DNA from: CAZCTC01 sp964501335 | GTDB taxonomy: Bacteria > Chloroflexota > Anaerolineae > B4-G1 > SLSP01 | Direction: 5' to 3' | DNA length: 64,000 bases | Assembly (NCBI GenBank): GCA_964501335.1 | Contig: CAZCTC010000006.1 | Span: 62,001-126,000 of the forward strand | In this document: positions 36,089 through 45,325 of the stretch, one piece after another | Layout of the letters: each line of letters opens with the position of its first letter | How positions within the stretch are numbered: position 1 is the stretch's first letter | Made by a program: the position numbers and the translations under genes | The notes under the pieces: model-generated | Database searches by the model: none | The model's input: the letters and a program-made list of their open reading frames with translations, nothing else | What the model was told of the DNA's origin: nothing

Positions 36089-38497
36089 CTATCGACCGAT
36101 GGCTTCCAGACCGTTAACGGTTACATCCAGCAAGGTATATCCTCCGTACACTTCAGAGAAGGAGCCTTGAGAAGCCGGAATAACCACATCTACCGCCCAC
36201 ATACCTTCATCGTTACACCAGGTAACCGCTTCTCCAGAAGTCACATATTGCGCCCATTGATATTCCACCCGATAACGAGTCGCATCGGAATAAAGTTGAG
36301 CCAGATCTTCCGAACGACTCCCCCCTGGATAAACCTCCCCACTGGAAACCCGGGTAGAACTATGAAGAATTATCACTCGAATTTTAGAAGACCTGGATTC
36401 GATATCGTTTAATAAATCTCGCAAGGCCTCCGTTTCCGGCTCGGAAAAGGGCCGATTACCGCCGGCCCCGGCTTTCCCATTCTGATATCCTGGCACTGCC
36501 GGATCAGAACGCCAATCGCGGGTATCCCAATTACGATTGATATCTACCCCGTGGGCATTAAATCGAGAATTGTCCGCATTGCCATCAGGATTAATCGAAG
36601 GGATAAAATAGAACACCACGTTCCTGGGAATACTATCCAAATTGCGTCCATAATAACTGATCAAATCATTGATCAAGGTTTGAGTAGATTCCTGATCACC
36701 TTGAATACTACCGACAACTACAATCGCCGTCTCCCCGGAATACCCGGCCACAGCAGCAGAAAGATCCCGATTCTGGACCGATCTACCAAACTTTATCCAT
36801 TCAAAAGTAGGTTCAGCCCGAGTGACCACCGCTTCCGGAGTTGCAGTTCGTCTTTCACTCTCGACCGTTGCTTTTTCCGTACTTGTACTGACAGGCTGGG
36901 GCTCCCGCGTCGCTGAAACATTATGCCCCCCTTCATTCCCTGAAGCGCCCGAACCGCCCTCCAAATTCCGTGCACTCTGCGGAGTAACTATGGCTGTCGC
37001 AAAAGCCGTTGGTGGGGCAGACGCCAGTCCCCCCCCACCGCCCCCCCACCATATAAAAAACAAAATTACTAACCCCACCACTCCCACCAGCCCCCCACCG
37101 GCTACCGCAAAAATCCATATCGGTAGCGCCCTTTTCGTCCTTCGCCGGCGGGCTTCAGCCAACAAATCACGGGCCCACCTATCGTTTCGCCGATAGTCCG
37201 GATTTCGCCGCACCACCTCCATCAACAGTTCCACGGCCTCAGCCCAATGCTCCGCCTGATAAGCCGTCCATCCCTGATCAAAAAGCTGCGCCAACTCCTT
37301 CTCTTCCACAGAAGAAGAGGTTTCCCCCCCAGCGGCTCCCCTCTCCAACTTCTCCATTAAAATCTTTAATTCATCAATCAAACCACTCTGAACAGGGGCC
37401 AGCGCCAGTGCTTGCCGGTAGTTCTCCAACGCCCCCGCTTTATTCCCCTGGCTTTCCAGCCGATGCGCCGCCTCAATCAAAGCCTGCATGACGGCATAAT
37501 TAGTAGAAACTTCGCCCCCGTCGTCCTTTCGCTTCGGCTTTTCCGCCACTTCTAACGGACGGGTAAAAGCAGGCACCCGTTCCGGCAACGTCACCATCCA
37601 CTCCCCAAAGGTTGCACAATCCGCCAGCGTCTCGCTGTTCCAGGCCTGAGTAAACAACCTGGACACCCCTTCTCCCCACAATCGCCCCAGCACCGCCGTC
37701 AACCGCCGATAGCGTTCACTGTCCTGCTGCATCTCCTGAGCATCGAAATAAGTCTCTCCACAAGCATTTTCCCGAATTTCGGAATCGCACCACCCCAAAA
37801 TCTCAGCCAGGAGCACAGCGCCCGCAAAACGATCAGCAGCCGAAGCCCAGAGACCTTTCGCTGCTGTTTTATGGCTATATCCCGGTGTACTGCAACTCAC
37901 CACTTCAGGCCGCTGCATATTAGGACCGTAAAGACCTTCCATATCCACCAACGCAACAGTCGGTCGCCATAAATCATCCTGCGAGGGCGCCTCCAAAACC
38001 GGAAGCACCAGATTGGCCCCAGAAAGATCGCAATGCGCCAACCGGTGTTGTTCAATATCGGCCATGACCCGCGCAAATGAACGGGCACTTAACAATGCCT
38101 GATCCGGAGTTAACGCCTGTTGATCCAACAATATCTGAGTCCAAATAGGTCCGGAAACCCAGGGCATTAAAATCGCATACGTAAGATCAGAATGCTCTCG
38201 CAACAACCCGGAATGACGCTGTGGATTCAACACCGTACGCTGACAGACCTGTAACCCTTCCATTCCCGCAAAAGGTGCCATCTGTTCCGCCAAAGAAACC
38301 ATCTCCGGCAGTCGATATCGAGGTTTAAAAACTTTCAAAGCATAAATGCTCCGCCCCGCCTTCAATTGATAAACCGTCGCCGTACGCCCTTCCATTCCAT
38401 AGACATATCCTGGCAAAGCTGGATGCTCGGCGACTACATAATTAATTTCACCAATCGAAATTTGCATGCCGGGGACCGGTTGAAAAAATGTGGACAT
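36089..38497 (-). CDS. Transmembrane kinase-like receptor, paralogue 4, with M14-like pseudopeptidase domain
   Basis: 802 residues with a GGAGGT site. Kinase domain: Lys55, HCDLSGAN loop with Asp157 and Asn162, and Asp185 (LVDMEG). A TPR-like region is followed by one membrane helix (about 460-485; LPIWIFAVAGGGLVGVVGLVILFFIWW) and a Gly/Thr-rich linker. The outer domain (about 595-800) is clearly M14-like (FIPSINPDG, GVDINRNWD, FSEPETEALR), but the metal His is Gln (SIQGDQES) and the catalytic Glu segment reads AVDVVIP. It therefore looks like a catalytically dead peptidase used as a sensor. The active relative is encoded immediately downstream. Confidence 0.82.
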   Translation of the reverse strand: MSTFFQPVPGMQISIGEINYVVAEHPALPGYVYGMEGRTATVYQLKAGRSIYALKVFKPRYRLPEMVSLAEQMAPFAGMEGLQVCQRTVLNPQRHSGLLREHSDLTYAILMPWVSGPIWTQILLDQQALTPDQALLSARSFARVMADIEQHRLAHCDLSGANLVLPVLEAPSQDDLWRPTVALVDMEGLYGPNMQRPEVVSCSTPGYSHKTAAKGLWASAADRFAGAVLLAEILGWCDSEIRENACGETYFDAQEMQQDSERYRRLTAVLGRLWGEGVSRLFTQAWNSETLADCATFGEWMVTLPERVPAFTRPLEVAEKPKRKDDGGEVSTNYAVMQALIEAAHRLESQGNKAGALENYRQALALAPVQSGLIDELKILMEKLERGAAGGETSSSVEEKELAQLFDQGWTAYQAEHWAEAVELLMEVVRRNPDYRRNDRWARDLLAEARRRRTKRALPIWIFAVAGGGLVGVVGLVILFFIWWGGGGGGLASAPPTAFATAIVTPQSARNLEGGSGASGNEGGHNVSATREPQPVSTSTEKATVESERRTATPEAVVTRAEPTFEWIKFGRSVQNRDLSAAVAGYSGETAIVVVGSIQGDQESTQTLINDLISYYGRNLDSIPRNVVFYFIPSINPDGNADNSRFNAHGVDINRNWDTRDWRSDPAVPGYQNGKAGAGGNRPFSEPETEALRDLLNDIESRSSKIRVIILHSSTRVSSGEVYPGGSRSEDLAQLYSDATRYRVEYQWAQYVTSGEAVTWCNDEGMWAVDVVIPASQGSFSEVYGGYTLLDVTVNGLEAIGR

Positions 38498-38524
38498 ACC
38501 CCTACCTCCTTACCCAAAACCGGA

Positions 38525-38974
38525 TTAATCCAGTTGTTTCCAGACAAAACTTGCCGAAGAAGATTCCGTATCCGACTGAACAGACTGCTCTGAAGCCGTC
38601 CCCCCCCAATTGATGACCACCCCGCCGCTTCCCGCAGGAATCGGCGCAGATACCGAGGGAGGAGGCGTAGAAACCCCGCTCGAAACTGCAGTTGGAAAAG
38701 GCGGCATCCGTACGACTGCCGATGGGCGATACCCTTCCGGTTGCAAAACCAGATAAGCGCCATCCCAAACACCGGCTTCTGCCAAAGTTTCATTGTGACG
38801 TAAAACCCGCCCCAACAAATTTACCCAAATTTCGTAATAAACGACCTTCGGGCCCCATTCCATTCCCCCGGCAATCAGCTCCACTAATTTCGAAGCTGCC
38901 ACCTGAACCGGAAGATCTAAATCCCGCTCTTCACTTTCATCGTATCGCTTTACAGACACCACGACCCGTTGCAT
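38525..38974 (-). CDS. YukD/EsaB-like ubiquitin-fold protein
   Basis: 149 residues with a GGGAGG site. The first 80 residues follow the beta-grasp pattern of YukD/EsaB and the EccD N-terminus: VVVSVKRYDE, DLDLPVQVAASKLVELIAGG, YYEIWVNLLGRVLRHNETLAEAGVWDGAYLVL. The last 65 residues are Ser/Pro/Gly-rich and probably disordered. EsaB-type proteins are regular small cytosolic parts of type VII systems. Here the fold stands alone and is not fused to the EccD membrane channel, as in the Firmicutes-type systems. The match is by pattern, not by alignment, but the operon context supports it. Confidence 0.7.
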   Translation of the reverse strand: MQRVVVSVKRYDESEERDLDLPVQVAASKLVELIAGGMEWGPKVVYYEIWVNLLGRVLRHNETLAEAGVWDGAYLVLQPEGYRPSAVVRMPPFPTAVSSGVSTPPPSVSAPIPAGSGGVVINWGGTASEQSVQSDTESSSASFVWKQLD

Positions 38975-38999
38975 CTATAACCTCCCTACCTGAACTTGC

Positions 39000-40466
39000 T
39001 TAAGGAGTGACAATCGGTGAGACCGCCGAATTTAAATCGCCCTCTAGAGTAGGCGTTGCCATAGGACTCACAGTCTCTGTTATCGAAATCGCAGGATCCG
39101 GCAAATCAAAGGGGGTTTCTGATGGAGTCAAAGACGAAAAGGTTGAAACCAATTCAGGAACTAAGGTAGAAACTACAGTTGGAACAAGCTCAACTTCCGT
39201 CGCTGAAGGCCTCAAAGTCACAGTCAAAGGAATTTCCGCCTCCCTCGCAGCACTCAAAACTCCCCACACGACGCCGGATCCCAACAAACACCCCGCCAAA
39301 CCAATTACCAATAAACTGCTCCAGAGGAAAATCCCCGACCTGCCCCCGAAATTGAAACCAGCCGAGCCGGCGCCAGCATTTTCTCCCACTACAACGGACT
39401 GAGAAGCGCTCCAATCTCCCAACTCTCCCTCGCGCCGGGCCCCTACCCGCACTTGATAGTGTCCCACCGCCAGATTCCCCAATTCAAAGGAAGTCCCCGT
39501 CACCACAAAAGACTGCTTTCCGGCCGTATTTTGTATTTCCACCTGATAATCCGTAGCTTCGGAGACCGGCCGCCAGGCGCCTCGCAATATCCCGGCCTTT
39601 TCTTCCCAATGTACATTCTTTGGCGCCGGCAAATAAGCCCCCTCTAAATCTGGCATGGGCTTCAACCACAGTTCCAGGAAAGCAATATCATCACTGGTCG
39701 CACTCTTGCCGGCTTCAACCATCAGATTCTGCACGCCTCGATTAGAAACAGGCTGTGGATAGGCATCTAAAGAACTAAATCCATCCGTATAAGCCAGCAA
39801 ACGAGAAAACTTTTCAGTGCCATGATCCAGTAAAGTGGAAACAAAAACCTGAGGTTCGCCATTAACCACCCCGCGTTCCGTGGACCACCGTTGCTCGGTC
39901 TTAAAAACGCCTCCCAGATCCACTGACTGATCGACTGTCGGACCAAAAAGCCGCAATCGACTGTCCCCCATCCAGATTAAAACCACGCGCCCTTCAGGGA
40001 ATCTTCCTCCCGGACGATCGATCCGTCCGCCAACAAAAACAGCTTCACTTCCATAAGCCCGTTTCTGTTCCAACACCTCGCGCACCAATGGCGGGACATC
40101 GGCCGGCAACCGGTAAGCCTGAACTTCCGCCCTTGCAGGCGGAATCAATGCCTGAAGATAGGTAGAAATCGCTCCCCCCATAACCCCCACATCCATTCCC
40201 CCCGGCAAAGAATCCAATAACCAACCCGAGAGCGCATTCCCTAAAAACCGCGCCGCCAGATCTCCCACAAAGGACTGACTGACCCCGTCACAAACGACAA
40301 ACACGGCAGCATTCGCATCGGCCCGAAAGATCAAATAGTCCTGCCCGGTCTCATTCTCTGCCCGCGTATCCGCCGAACGCGCATACGCACAGCGAAAAGA
40401 CCACCCTTCGATCTGTTCCTGATGAACCGGAGATTCCGCCGTTTGCGGCAATTGAAAAATTTTCAT
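39000..40466 (-). CDS. Membrane-anchored PP2C-type phosphatase with FN3 domain
   Basis: 488 residues. PP2C metal and core motifs are present: Asp43 (GQDYLIF), Asp60-Gly61 (VVCDGVS), Asp168 (WMGDSRLRL), Asp228-Gly229 (AYTDGFS) and Asp259-Asp260 (TSDDIAF). An FN3-like domain (about 282-360) precedes a membrane helix (about 379-405) and a Thr/Pro-rich tail outside the cell. With the phosphatase inside and close to five kinases, it would be the natural antagonist of their phosphorylations. It stands between the ubiquitin-fold gene and a kinase, with a VWA gene next to that. This is the same trio (VWA, PP2C, kinase) as in TerY-P-type triads. Confidence 0.88.
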   Translation of the reverse strand: MKIFQLPQTAESPVHQEQIEGWSFRCAYARSADTRAENETGQDYLIFRADANAAVFVVCDGVSQSFVGDLAARFLGNALSGWLLDSLPGGMDVGVMGGAISTYLQALIPPARAEVQAYRLPADVPPLVREVLEQKRAYGSEAVFVGGRIDRPGGRFPEGRVVLIWMGDSRLRLFGPTVDQSVDLGGVFKTEQRWSTERGVVNGEPQVFVSTLLDHGTEKFSRLLAYTDGFSSLDAYPQPVSNRGVQNLMVEAGKSATSDDIAFLELWLKPMPDLEGAYLPAPKNVHWEEKAGILRGAWRPVSEATDYQVEIQNTAGKQSFVVTGTSFELGNLAVGHYQVRVGARREGELGDWSASQSVVVGENAGAGSAGFNFGGRSGIFLWSSLLVIGLAGCLLGSGVVWGVLSAAREAEIPLTVTLRPSATEVELVPTVVSTLVPELVSTFSSLTPSETPFDLPDPAISITETVSPMATPTLEGDLNSAVSPIVTP

Positions 40467-40527
40467 TCATTCCCCCTGAATCTGTCGGCTTGCACAGAAT
40501 TTCTTTTCTGAAACACCCCAATCAAGT

Positions 40528-42570
40528 TCAATCAGAAATTGTCCAGGCAGTCCCGTCACTTACCGAAACATTTCTTTTTTCAACCAGATTTTCCCCATCA
40601 CAATCCTGCGCCAGCAAATCATAAGTGCCCGGATCAATATAAAAAATACGCTGGCCATCCTTACTGGCCACAGATTCTTTATTACCTAAAACATCATCCC
40701 CCCATTCGTTTTTTGAAGGTACAGCAATATATAAATAACAGACTTCCGACTGAGATTCGTTTATCACATAAAAAGCGACTTTTCCAGGTCCCCCAACCAA
40801 TACGGTCGAGTTTTCCGTCAATTCCCAGGCCGTTTGGACCGTAATATCATCGCAATTCTGAACCATCACATCATAAGTACCTTCGGGAACCGTCCATTCA
40901 AACGACTTATTTGGAGAGATCCGGTTCTCAACGCGATTATCTCCCCAGCTGTCCTCATCACTGCCGGAAATATAAACGCTACAAATAGGTTTATCGGTCT
41001 GATTGCGGACCCGAATCGTAATACCCTCAACCGGCACCGGGGTCCGCGTCGGCCGGGAGGTAGGAGCAGGTGTCCGTGTAGGACGAACTGAGGGAGTCTC
41101 AACCCGGACGGCAGCCACTTGAGGAGTAACACCCGGCGTCGCCTGCTGATCCCATTGATTGCGCAACAATGTATACCCGCCTACAGCCAGCAAACCTAAA
41201 ACGGTCCCTACCACACAAATTCCCGCCAATCCCAACAATCCCCACAGCACCCATTTCCCCTTAATCCCACCTGGCGGCGGCTGAGGGGGAGAAGAAAAAG
41301 CCGGAATGGGAGCTACAAATGGTGATGGGGATGGGGATGGATTAGGAGTCTCTATTTCCCGTAAAAGATCCGCAGCCCGCACCCCCTCCGCCTGATAACC
41401 AGGCTCAATTTGCTCGGCAGCCTCCAAGAGTTCTTTGGCCCGGGCCCGCTCTCCCCGCTGCAAAGCCGCCACCCCCTCAGTGAAAAAAGGAGCCGCATCT
41501 GCAGAAGAGCCTTCTGATAAAACCGGCTTCGGAGACTCCGGCAATGAATTCTGATCCACAGTTTCGGGGAGCTTTTCTTCCTGGGGAACCGGCGAAGCCT
41601 GAGGGGCAACGGCCGCAGACAACACAGTCGACACCCCAGCAGCCGGAACGCTGTCCGGCAATGCCAGCCACCATTCTCCAAAAGTCGGGCACTCTCCCAA
41701 GGTATCGCTGTGCCAGGCCTGTTCAAAGAGTTCCGCGACCTTGCTACCCCACCGTTTTTGCAATACCTGCGCCAGCAAATCGTGACGCGGACAAGGGGTT
41801 TGCACTTCCTGAGGATCAAAATAACTTTCCGGTCCGTTGCCGTCACTTTGAAAAGCCGCCGCTGAAATTCGAGGATCGCACCATCCCAACATCTCCGACA
41901 ACAACACTGCCCCGGCGAACCGATCGGCATCCAAAGACCATATTCCATCCGGCGCCATCTTATGCCCATATCCCAAAGAACCGCCCGGCAGTCGTGCGGG
42001 ACGATTCAGGGCTGGGCCAAATATATCTTCCACGTCCACCAGCGCAGCCCCACCCCCATCGATCATTTCCGGCAACAATACATTGGGACCCGAAAGATCA
42101 CAATGCGCCAATCCTTCCTGCTCCAAACGACAAAGCACCGCCAGTAAGGCCCTGGCCAATCGTAAACTTTGCTCCATCGACAAAAATGGATTCTCTTGCA
42201 GCACCTCCATCCAGGTAGGGCCCTCGATCCAGGGCATCACCACCGCATAGAGCAGTTCAGGATACTGTTTGAGCAGCTCTTTATGCCGCTCCGGGGTCAA
42301 AACCTGCCGCCGGCAAACTTTCAATCCCGGAAGAACTGCAAAGGTTTCCAGACGCGCCGACAACGCCACCAGAGAAGGCACCGAATATCCCGGCTTGAAA
42401 ACCTTCAAGGCATAATTGATGCCCTGCTCATCCTGCACCTGACAGACCCAGGCCTGCCGCCCTTCCTGAAAATAAGCATAATCGGCCAACACCGGATGAG
42501 GCATCACAATGTACACACGGTCGCCGATCTTCAATTCTTCCTGGGGTCTGGCATCCAGATGAAAAGCCAT
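40528..42570 (-). CDS. Transmembrane kinase-like receptor, paralogue 5 (duplicated outer domain)
   Basis: 680 residues. Kinase residues Lys56, Asp158, Asn163 and Asp179 are at the positions shared with the other paralogues. A short TPR-like stretch (about 355-405), a Pro-rich linker, one membrane helix (about 430-455; GLLGLAGICVVGTVLGLLAVGGY) and a Thr-rich linker follow. The outside part consists of two repeats of about 75 residues: SVYISGSDEDSWGDN to GTYDVMVQNCDD, and YLYIAVPSKNEWGDD to GTYDLLAQDCDG. Both have a Cys pair. The fold of the repeat is unknown to me. The gene sits between the VWA and PP2C genes, so it is the likeliest partner of both. Confidence 0.82.
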   Translation of the reverse strand: MAFHLDARPQEELKIGDRVYIVMPHPVLADYAYFQEGRQAWVCQVQDEQGINYALKVFKPGYSVPSLVALSARLETFAVLPGLKVCRRQVLTPERHKELLKQYPELLYAVVMPWIEGPTWMEVLQENPFLSMEQSLRLARALLAVLCRLEQEGLAHCDLSGPNVLLPEMIDGGGAALVDVEDIFGPALNRPARLPGGSLGYGHKMAPDGIWSLDADRFAGAVLLSEMLGWCDPRISAAAFQSDGNGPESYFDPQEVQTPCPRHDLLAQVLQKRWGSKVAELFEQAWHSDTLGECPTFGEWWLALPDSVPAAGVSTVLSAAVAPQASPVPQEEKLPETVDQNSLPESPKPVLSEGSSADAAPFFTEGVAALQRGERARAKELLEAAEQIEPGYQAEGVRAADLLREIETPNPSPSPSPFVAPIPAFSSPPQPPPGGIKGKWVLWGLLGLAGICVVGTVLGLLAVGGYTLLRNQWDQQATPGVTPQVAAVRVETPSVRPTRTPAPTSRPTRTPVPVEGITIRVRNQTDKPICSVYISGSDEDSWGDNRVENRISPNKSFEWTVPEGTYDVMVQNCDDITVQTAWELTENSTVLVGGPGKVAFYVINESQSEVCYLYIAVPSKNEWGDDVLGNKESVASKDGQRIFYIDPGTYDLLAQDCDGENLVEKRNVSVSDGTAWTISD

Positions 42571-42601
42571 AGGGCACGCTCCCTTCCTTATATATAGACC
42601 G

Positions 42602-43351
42602 CTATACCGTACGAGTCGCTGCCGACATCTGAAACCCCAGGGCCACCAGTTCGGGACTGGTCCCCGGCAGCAACATCACCGCCCCTTGTTCCAATCGATA
42701 GCCGCATTCGCGCATCATCGCGCGATAACTTTCCGGCAAGGGAGAAGAAATCGCCCGCAGTTTGGCGGCATACTCATTGCTCAACCGGGTAGTCGGCAAA
42801 ACGCCCGGCCATTGCGTGGGCGTTCTCACGGGTTCAGCCAGGATCTCATCGGAAATAAAAATGTTCTCCACCAATACCGGCCCGTCCAGCGTGGTCATCT
42901 GCATGATCCGCCGGACCACCGGCTCAGGGTCGTCGCCGGTATACTCCCCATCCGTCAAATGGCAGATCAGCGGGGCGGGACAACGTTGCCGCTGCGGCAG
43001 TTCGACTTTCAGCAATTTCTCCGCTTCCCGAAAAGCTTTCGCCGCATCGGTGGTCGCAAATAACTTCAATTCCGAAGCGCCCAACCGGGCCACATCCCCC
43101 ACAGATTTAACCCCGCCGAACAGATCATAGACATGATCGCTGTAACCGTACATCGCCAGCTGATAACGCGAAGCCACCCGGGTGCCTTTCGTCGAGCGAT
43201 TGACCATCTGCCGAATGGCCAGTTGCAAGGCATCCCCTACCACTTCAATCCGGCGCTTATCGCCCAAGGGTTTGTTCATCGAAATGCTGAGATCGATCAA
43301 ATAGATCACTAAAGCGGGGGTTGCACTGGTTGCCATGACTTCGTAGGACAT
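42602..43351 (-). CDS. TerY-like von Willebrand factor A (VWA) protein
   Basis: 249 residues from the ATG at 43351 (MSYEVMATSA); the longer frame to 43531 overlaps the neighbour and has no ribosome site. The metal-site motif is Asp20-x-Ser22-x-Ser24 (DLSIS), with a second conserved segment LTDGEYTGDDP near residue 132. There is no signal peptide. TerY-type VWA proteins are found with PP2C phosphatases and kinases in TerY-P triads, where they are thought to assemble phosphoprotein complexes. Here the kinase and phosphatase genes follow directly. Its likely role is a metal-dependent scaffold in the cytosol. Confidence 0.82.
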   Translation of the reverse strand: MSYEVMATSATPALVIYLIDLSISMNKPLGDKRRIEVVGDALQLAIRQMVNRSTKGTRVASRYQLAMYGYSDHVYDLFGGVKSVGDVARLGASELKLFATTDAAKAFREAEKLLKVELPQRQRCPAPLICHLTDGEYTGDDPEPVVRRIMQMTTLDGPVLVENIFISDEILAEPVRTPTQWPGVLPTTRLSNEYAAKLRAISSPLPESYRAMMRECGYRLEQGAVMLLPGTSPELVALGFQMSAATRTV

Positions 43352-43407
43352 GAAGAACCTCTTCTGAAAATAGTTTTGGCCGAACCGACAGCAGAAAGAA
43401 GAATCGC

Positions 43408-44217
43408 TTACGCCGTCACCGGAACCGCCGTTTGAACCAAAGTCATTACTGCTTTGCACACCTCCGCCGCCGGACAGGGAATCACCTCTGCCAGAGCTTC
43501 CCCTTCCAGACCTTGCAACCGGATCAACCATAGACCATACAGGCCTTCTATCAACATCAAACGTCCGATCCGCCTGATTTTCCGACCCTCAATCTGCTGA
43601 ATTTCCACTACACTCTGCCGCATCGGATGAGCCAGCGCCTGCGTGAAATCCATCGCCAGCATCGTGGAAGCTCCCGCCTGCTCCAAAGCGCTCTGACAGG
43701 CACTCTCGCTGTCGCCCGCCAACAGATAACGCGCCTGGGTCAAAACCGCCTCCGGCAGCGAAAAGCCTTCCCGGGCCGCCGCCGGTTGCTTTTTCAATCC
43801 CAACCACCCGGTCAACCGTTCCCCTTCCGTCTCCGCATCCCGGACCGCCGTCAAGGTATGCCGCCCTTCAGCGTCCTGCTCGTGCTCCACCAGCAACCCA
43901 TGGGCCACATACAACCGGCGCACCTTCGGCTGCGCCGTCCCCTCCGTCCAGGTAGAAGCCGTCAGCACCGTCTCGGCATAGGCCAGAGAACCCACCAACG
44001 CCGCCACGGTCATGTCGAGAACCGGAGCCCCGTCGGACTGCACCTGTAAATAGTGACGAGCGGCTAAAGCTTGCAATAACTGAGCTCTTTTTTCACCACT
44101 CTCGCCGGCATCTAGCAAAGGACCGGGAACGACTCCGGTCGGCAATCCTATTTTCAAAGTCGTAGCAACAAAACTCAACTCCTCAGCTTTTAAATCGATC
44201 GCGAAAATCGAATCCAT
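43408..44217 (-). CDS. Unknown protein of the type VII operon, possibly EspG-like chaperone
   Basis: 269 residues with an AAAGGA site. I do not recognise the family with certainty. It begins FAIDLKAEELSFVATTL and has alternating helices and strands, no signal peptide and no membrane helix. Its size, its N-terminal leucine-rich pattern and its place next to genes for WXG-leader proteins are like EspG, the cytosolic chaperone for PE/PPE substrates in ESX systems. It could also be a specific immunity or adaptor protein. The sequence alone does not decide. It lies between the VWA gene (56-bp gap) and a CHAP-effector gene (11-bp gap). Confidence 0.45.
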   Translation of the reverse strand: MDSIFAIDLKAEELSFVATTLKIGLPTGVVPGPLLDAGESGEKRAQLLQALAARHYLQVQSDGAPVLDMTVAALVGSLAYAETVLTASTWTEGTAQPKVRRLYVAHGLLVEHEQDAEGRHTLTAVRDAETEGERLTGWLGLKKQPAAAREGFSLPEAVLTQARYLLAGDSESACQSALEQAGASTMLAMDFTQALAHPMRQSVVEIQQIEGRKIRRIGRLMLIEGLYGLWLIRLQGLEGEALAEVIPCPAAEVCKAVMTLVQTAVPVTA

Positions 44218-44228
44218 GGGTTTATCCT

Positions 44229-45308
44229 TTAATAATTAAAATGAATGAAACTTCCATTCGTACTTGCAGCGGCTGGATCATTGGGATCGGCATCTAAAGT
44301 AATGGTACGACGCCAACGTCCAACATCAGGTGATCCTGGAACCGTCACCGGCTCGGCACCTTTAAAATGACCGCCCCCCCAATTCTCTTCACTAACCACT
44401 ACCTGCCATTGCTTTTTGCCGCCAACCTCCACTTCCTTAACATCTTCCACAAACATAACATGGCCGGACGGTAATTCATCTCCGACGGGCAAACAATACA
44501 CACTTCCCACCGTTGGTTTATTGTCCACGGCGGTAATACTATCCTGATATTGTTTAAATTTTTCGTGATTAGGATCATTAGGATCAATGGCTGCTCGGGC
44601 ATTCGTAGCCCATTCTCCGGCATTGCCTAAAGATCGCGTAAAACTACCTTGATCCCCATATTTTCCGCTATTCAAATCGATTTTTCCATTACTGGCTTGT
44701 TTAATTGCCGCGGCAGCATACCAGGTACAATTACTGCGGCCTTTTCCCCCCCTGTAATAAAGAGCAACATCTTTTTTTTCTTTAGGATTTGGGACTTCTT
44801 TAAGGGTACGCCGGCCATCATCCCCTGGAACATCCTCTCCTTTTGTCCTTAGTGAAATATTTGGACGCCGAACTGGCAGTTCTGTTATTGGTGGCTCCAA
44901 ATCAAAGACATCTTCATTCCTCGGTAATCTCAGCTTTCGTATCAGCCAATCTGGAGGAACCAAAATACCCACTAATATGCTTCCTATTTCACCGCCAAAC
45001 CATCCCCCGCCAATCCAATAATCAATCCCGCCATCATCAATAATAAAGATCAATTGATCTGCCAGTTCAAACTGCCGACCTATTGCCCGCACCCACTGTT
45101 CCATCGACTGCAAATTTTCCGCATGGCTACATAGATATTCGCCGATGCCTCCTGTCGCCACCGACTCCGGTTCAAAACAGGTAGCAGCAAATGCCCCCAA
45201 CATTCCCACCAAACGGTTGCTCTCACCGGTCAATTCCGCATCCAGCTGCATCGCTCTGTCTGCATATTGATACAGCTTCTCCGGTTCTGCCGAAATGGTT
45301 TCAGTCAT
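44229..45308 (-). CDS. WXG-leader CHAP-domain protein, candidate type VII effector 1
   Basis: 359 residues with a GGGAGGG site and no Sec signal. The first 90 residues are shared with the neighbouring effector (ISAEPEKLYQYADRA, VATGGIGEYL, EQWVRAIGRQFELADQL) and read as a helical hairpin like WXG100/LXG leaders, with GGIG in place of W-x-G. A linker with a hydrophobic segment (about 104-118) leads to a CHAP domain (about 185-330) with probable Cys194 (SNCTWYAAAAIKQ), His283 (SGHVMFVEDV) and the following SEENWGGG. It is expected to be a peptidoglycan amidase or endopeptidase exported through the type VII machine. Confidence 0.78.
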   Translation of the reverse strand: MTETISAEPEKLYQYADRAMQLDAELTGESNRLVGMLGAFAATCFEPESVATGGIGEYLCSHAENLQSMEQWVRAIGRQFELADQLIFIIDDGGIDYWIGGGWFGGEIGSILVGILVPPDWLIRKLRLPRNEDVFDLEPPITELPVRRPNISLRTKGEDVPGDDGRRTLKEVPNPKEKKDVALYYRGGKGRSNCTWYAAAAIKQASNGKIDLNSGKYGDQGSFTRSLGNAGEWATNARAAIDPNDPNHEKFKQYQDSITAVDNKPTVGSVYCLPVGDELPSGHVMFVEDVKEVEVGGKKQWQVVVSEENWGGGHFKGAEPVTVPGSPDVGRWRRTITLDADPNDPAAASTNGSFIHFNY

Positions 45309-45325
45309 ATTCCCTCCCGAATCAC

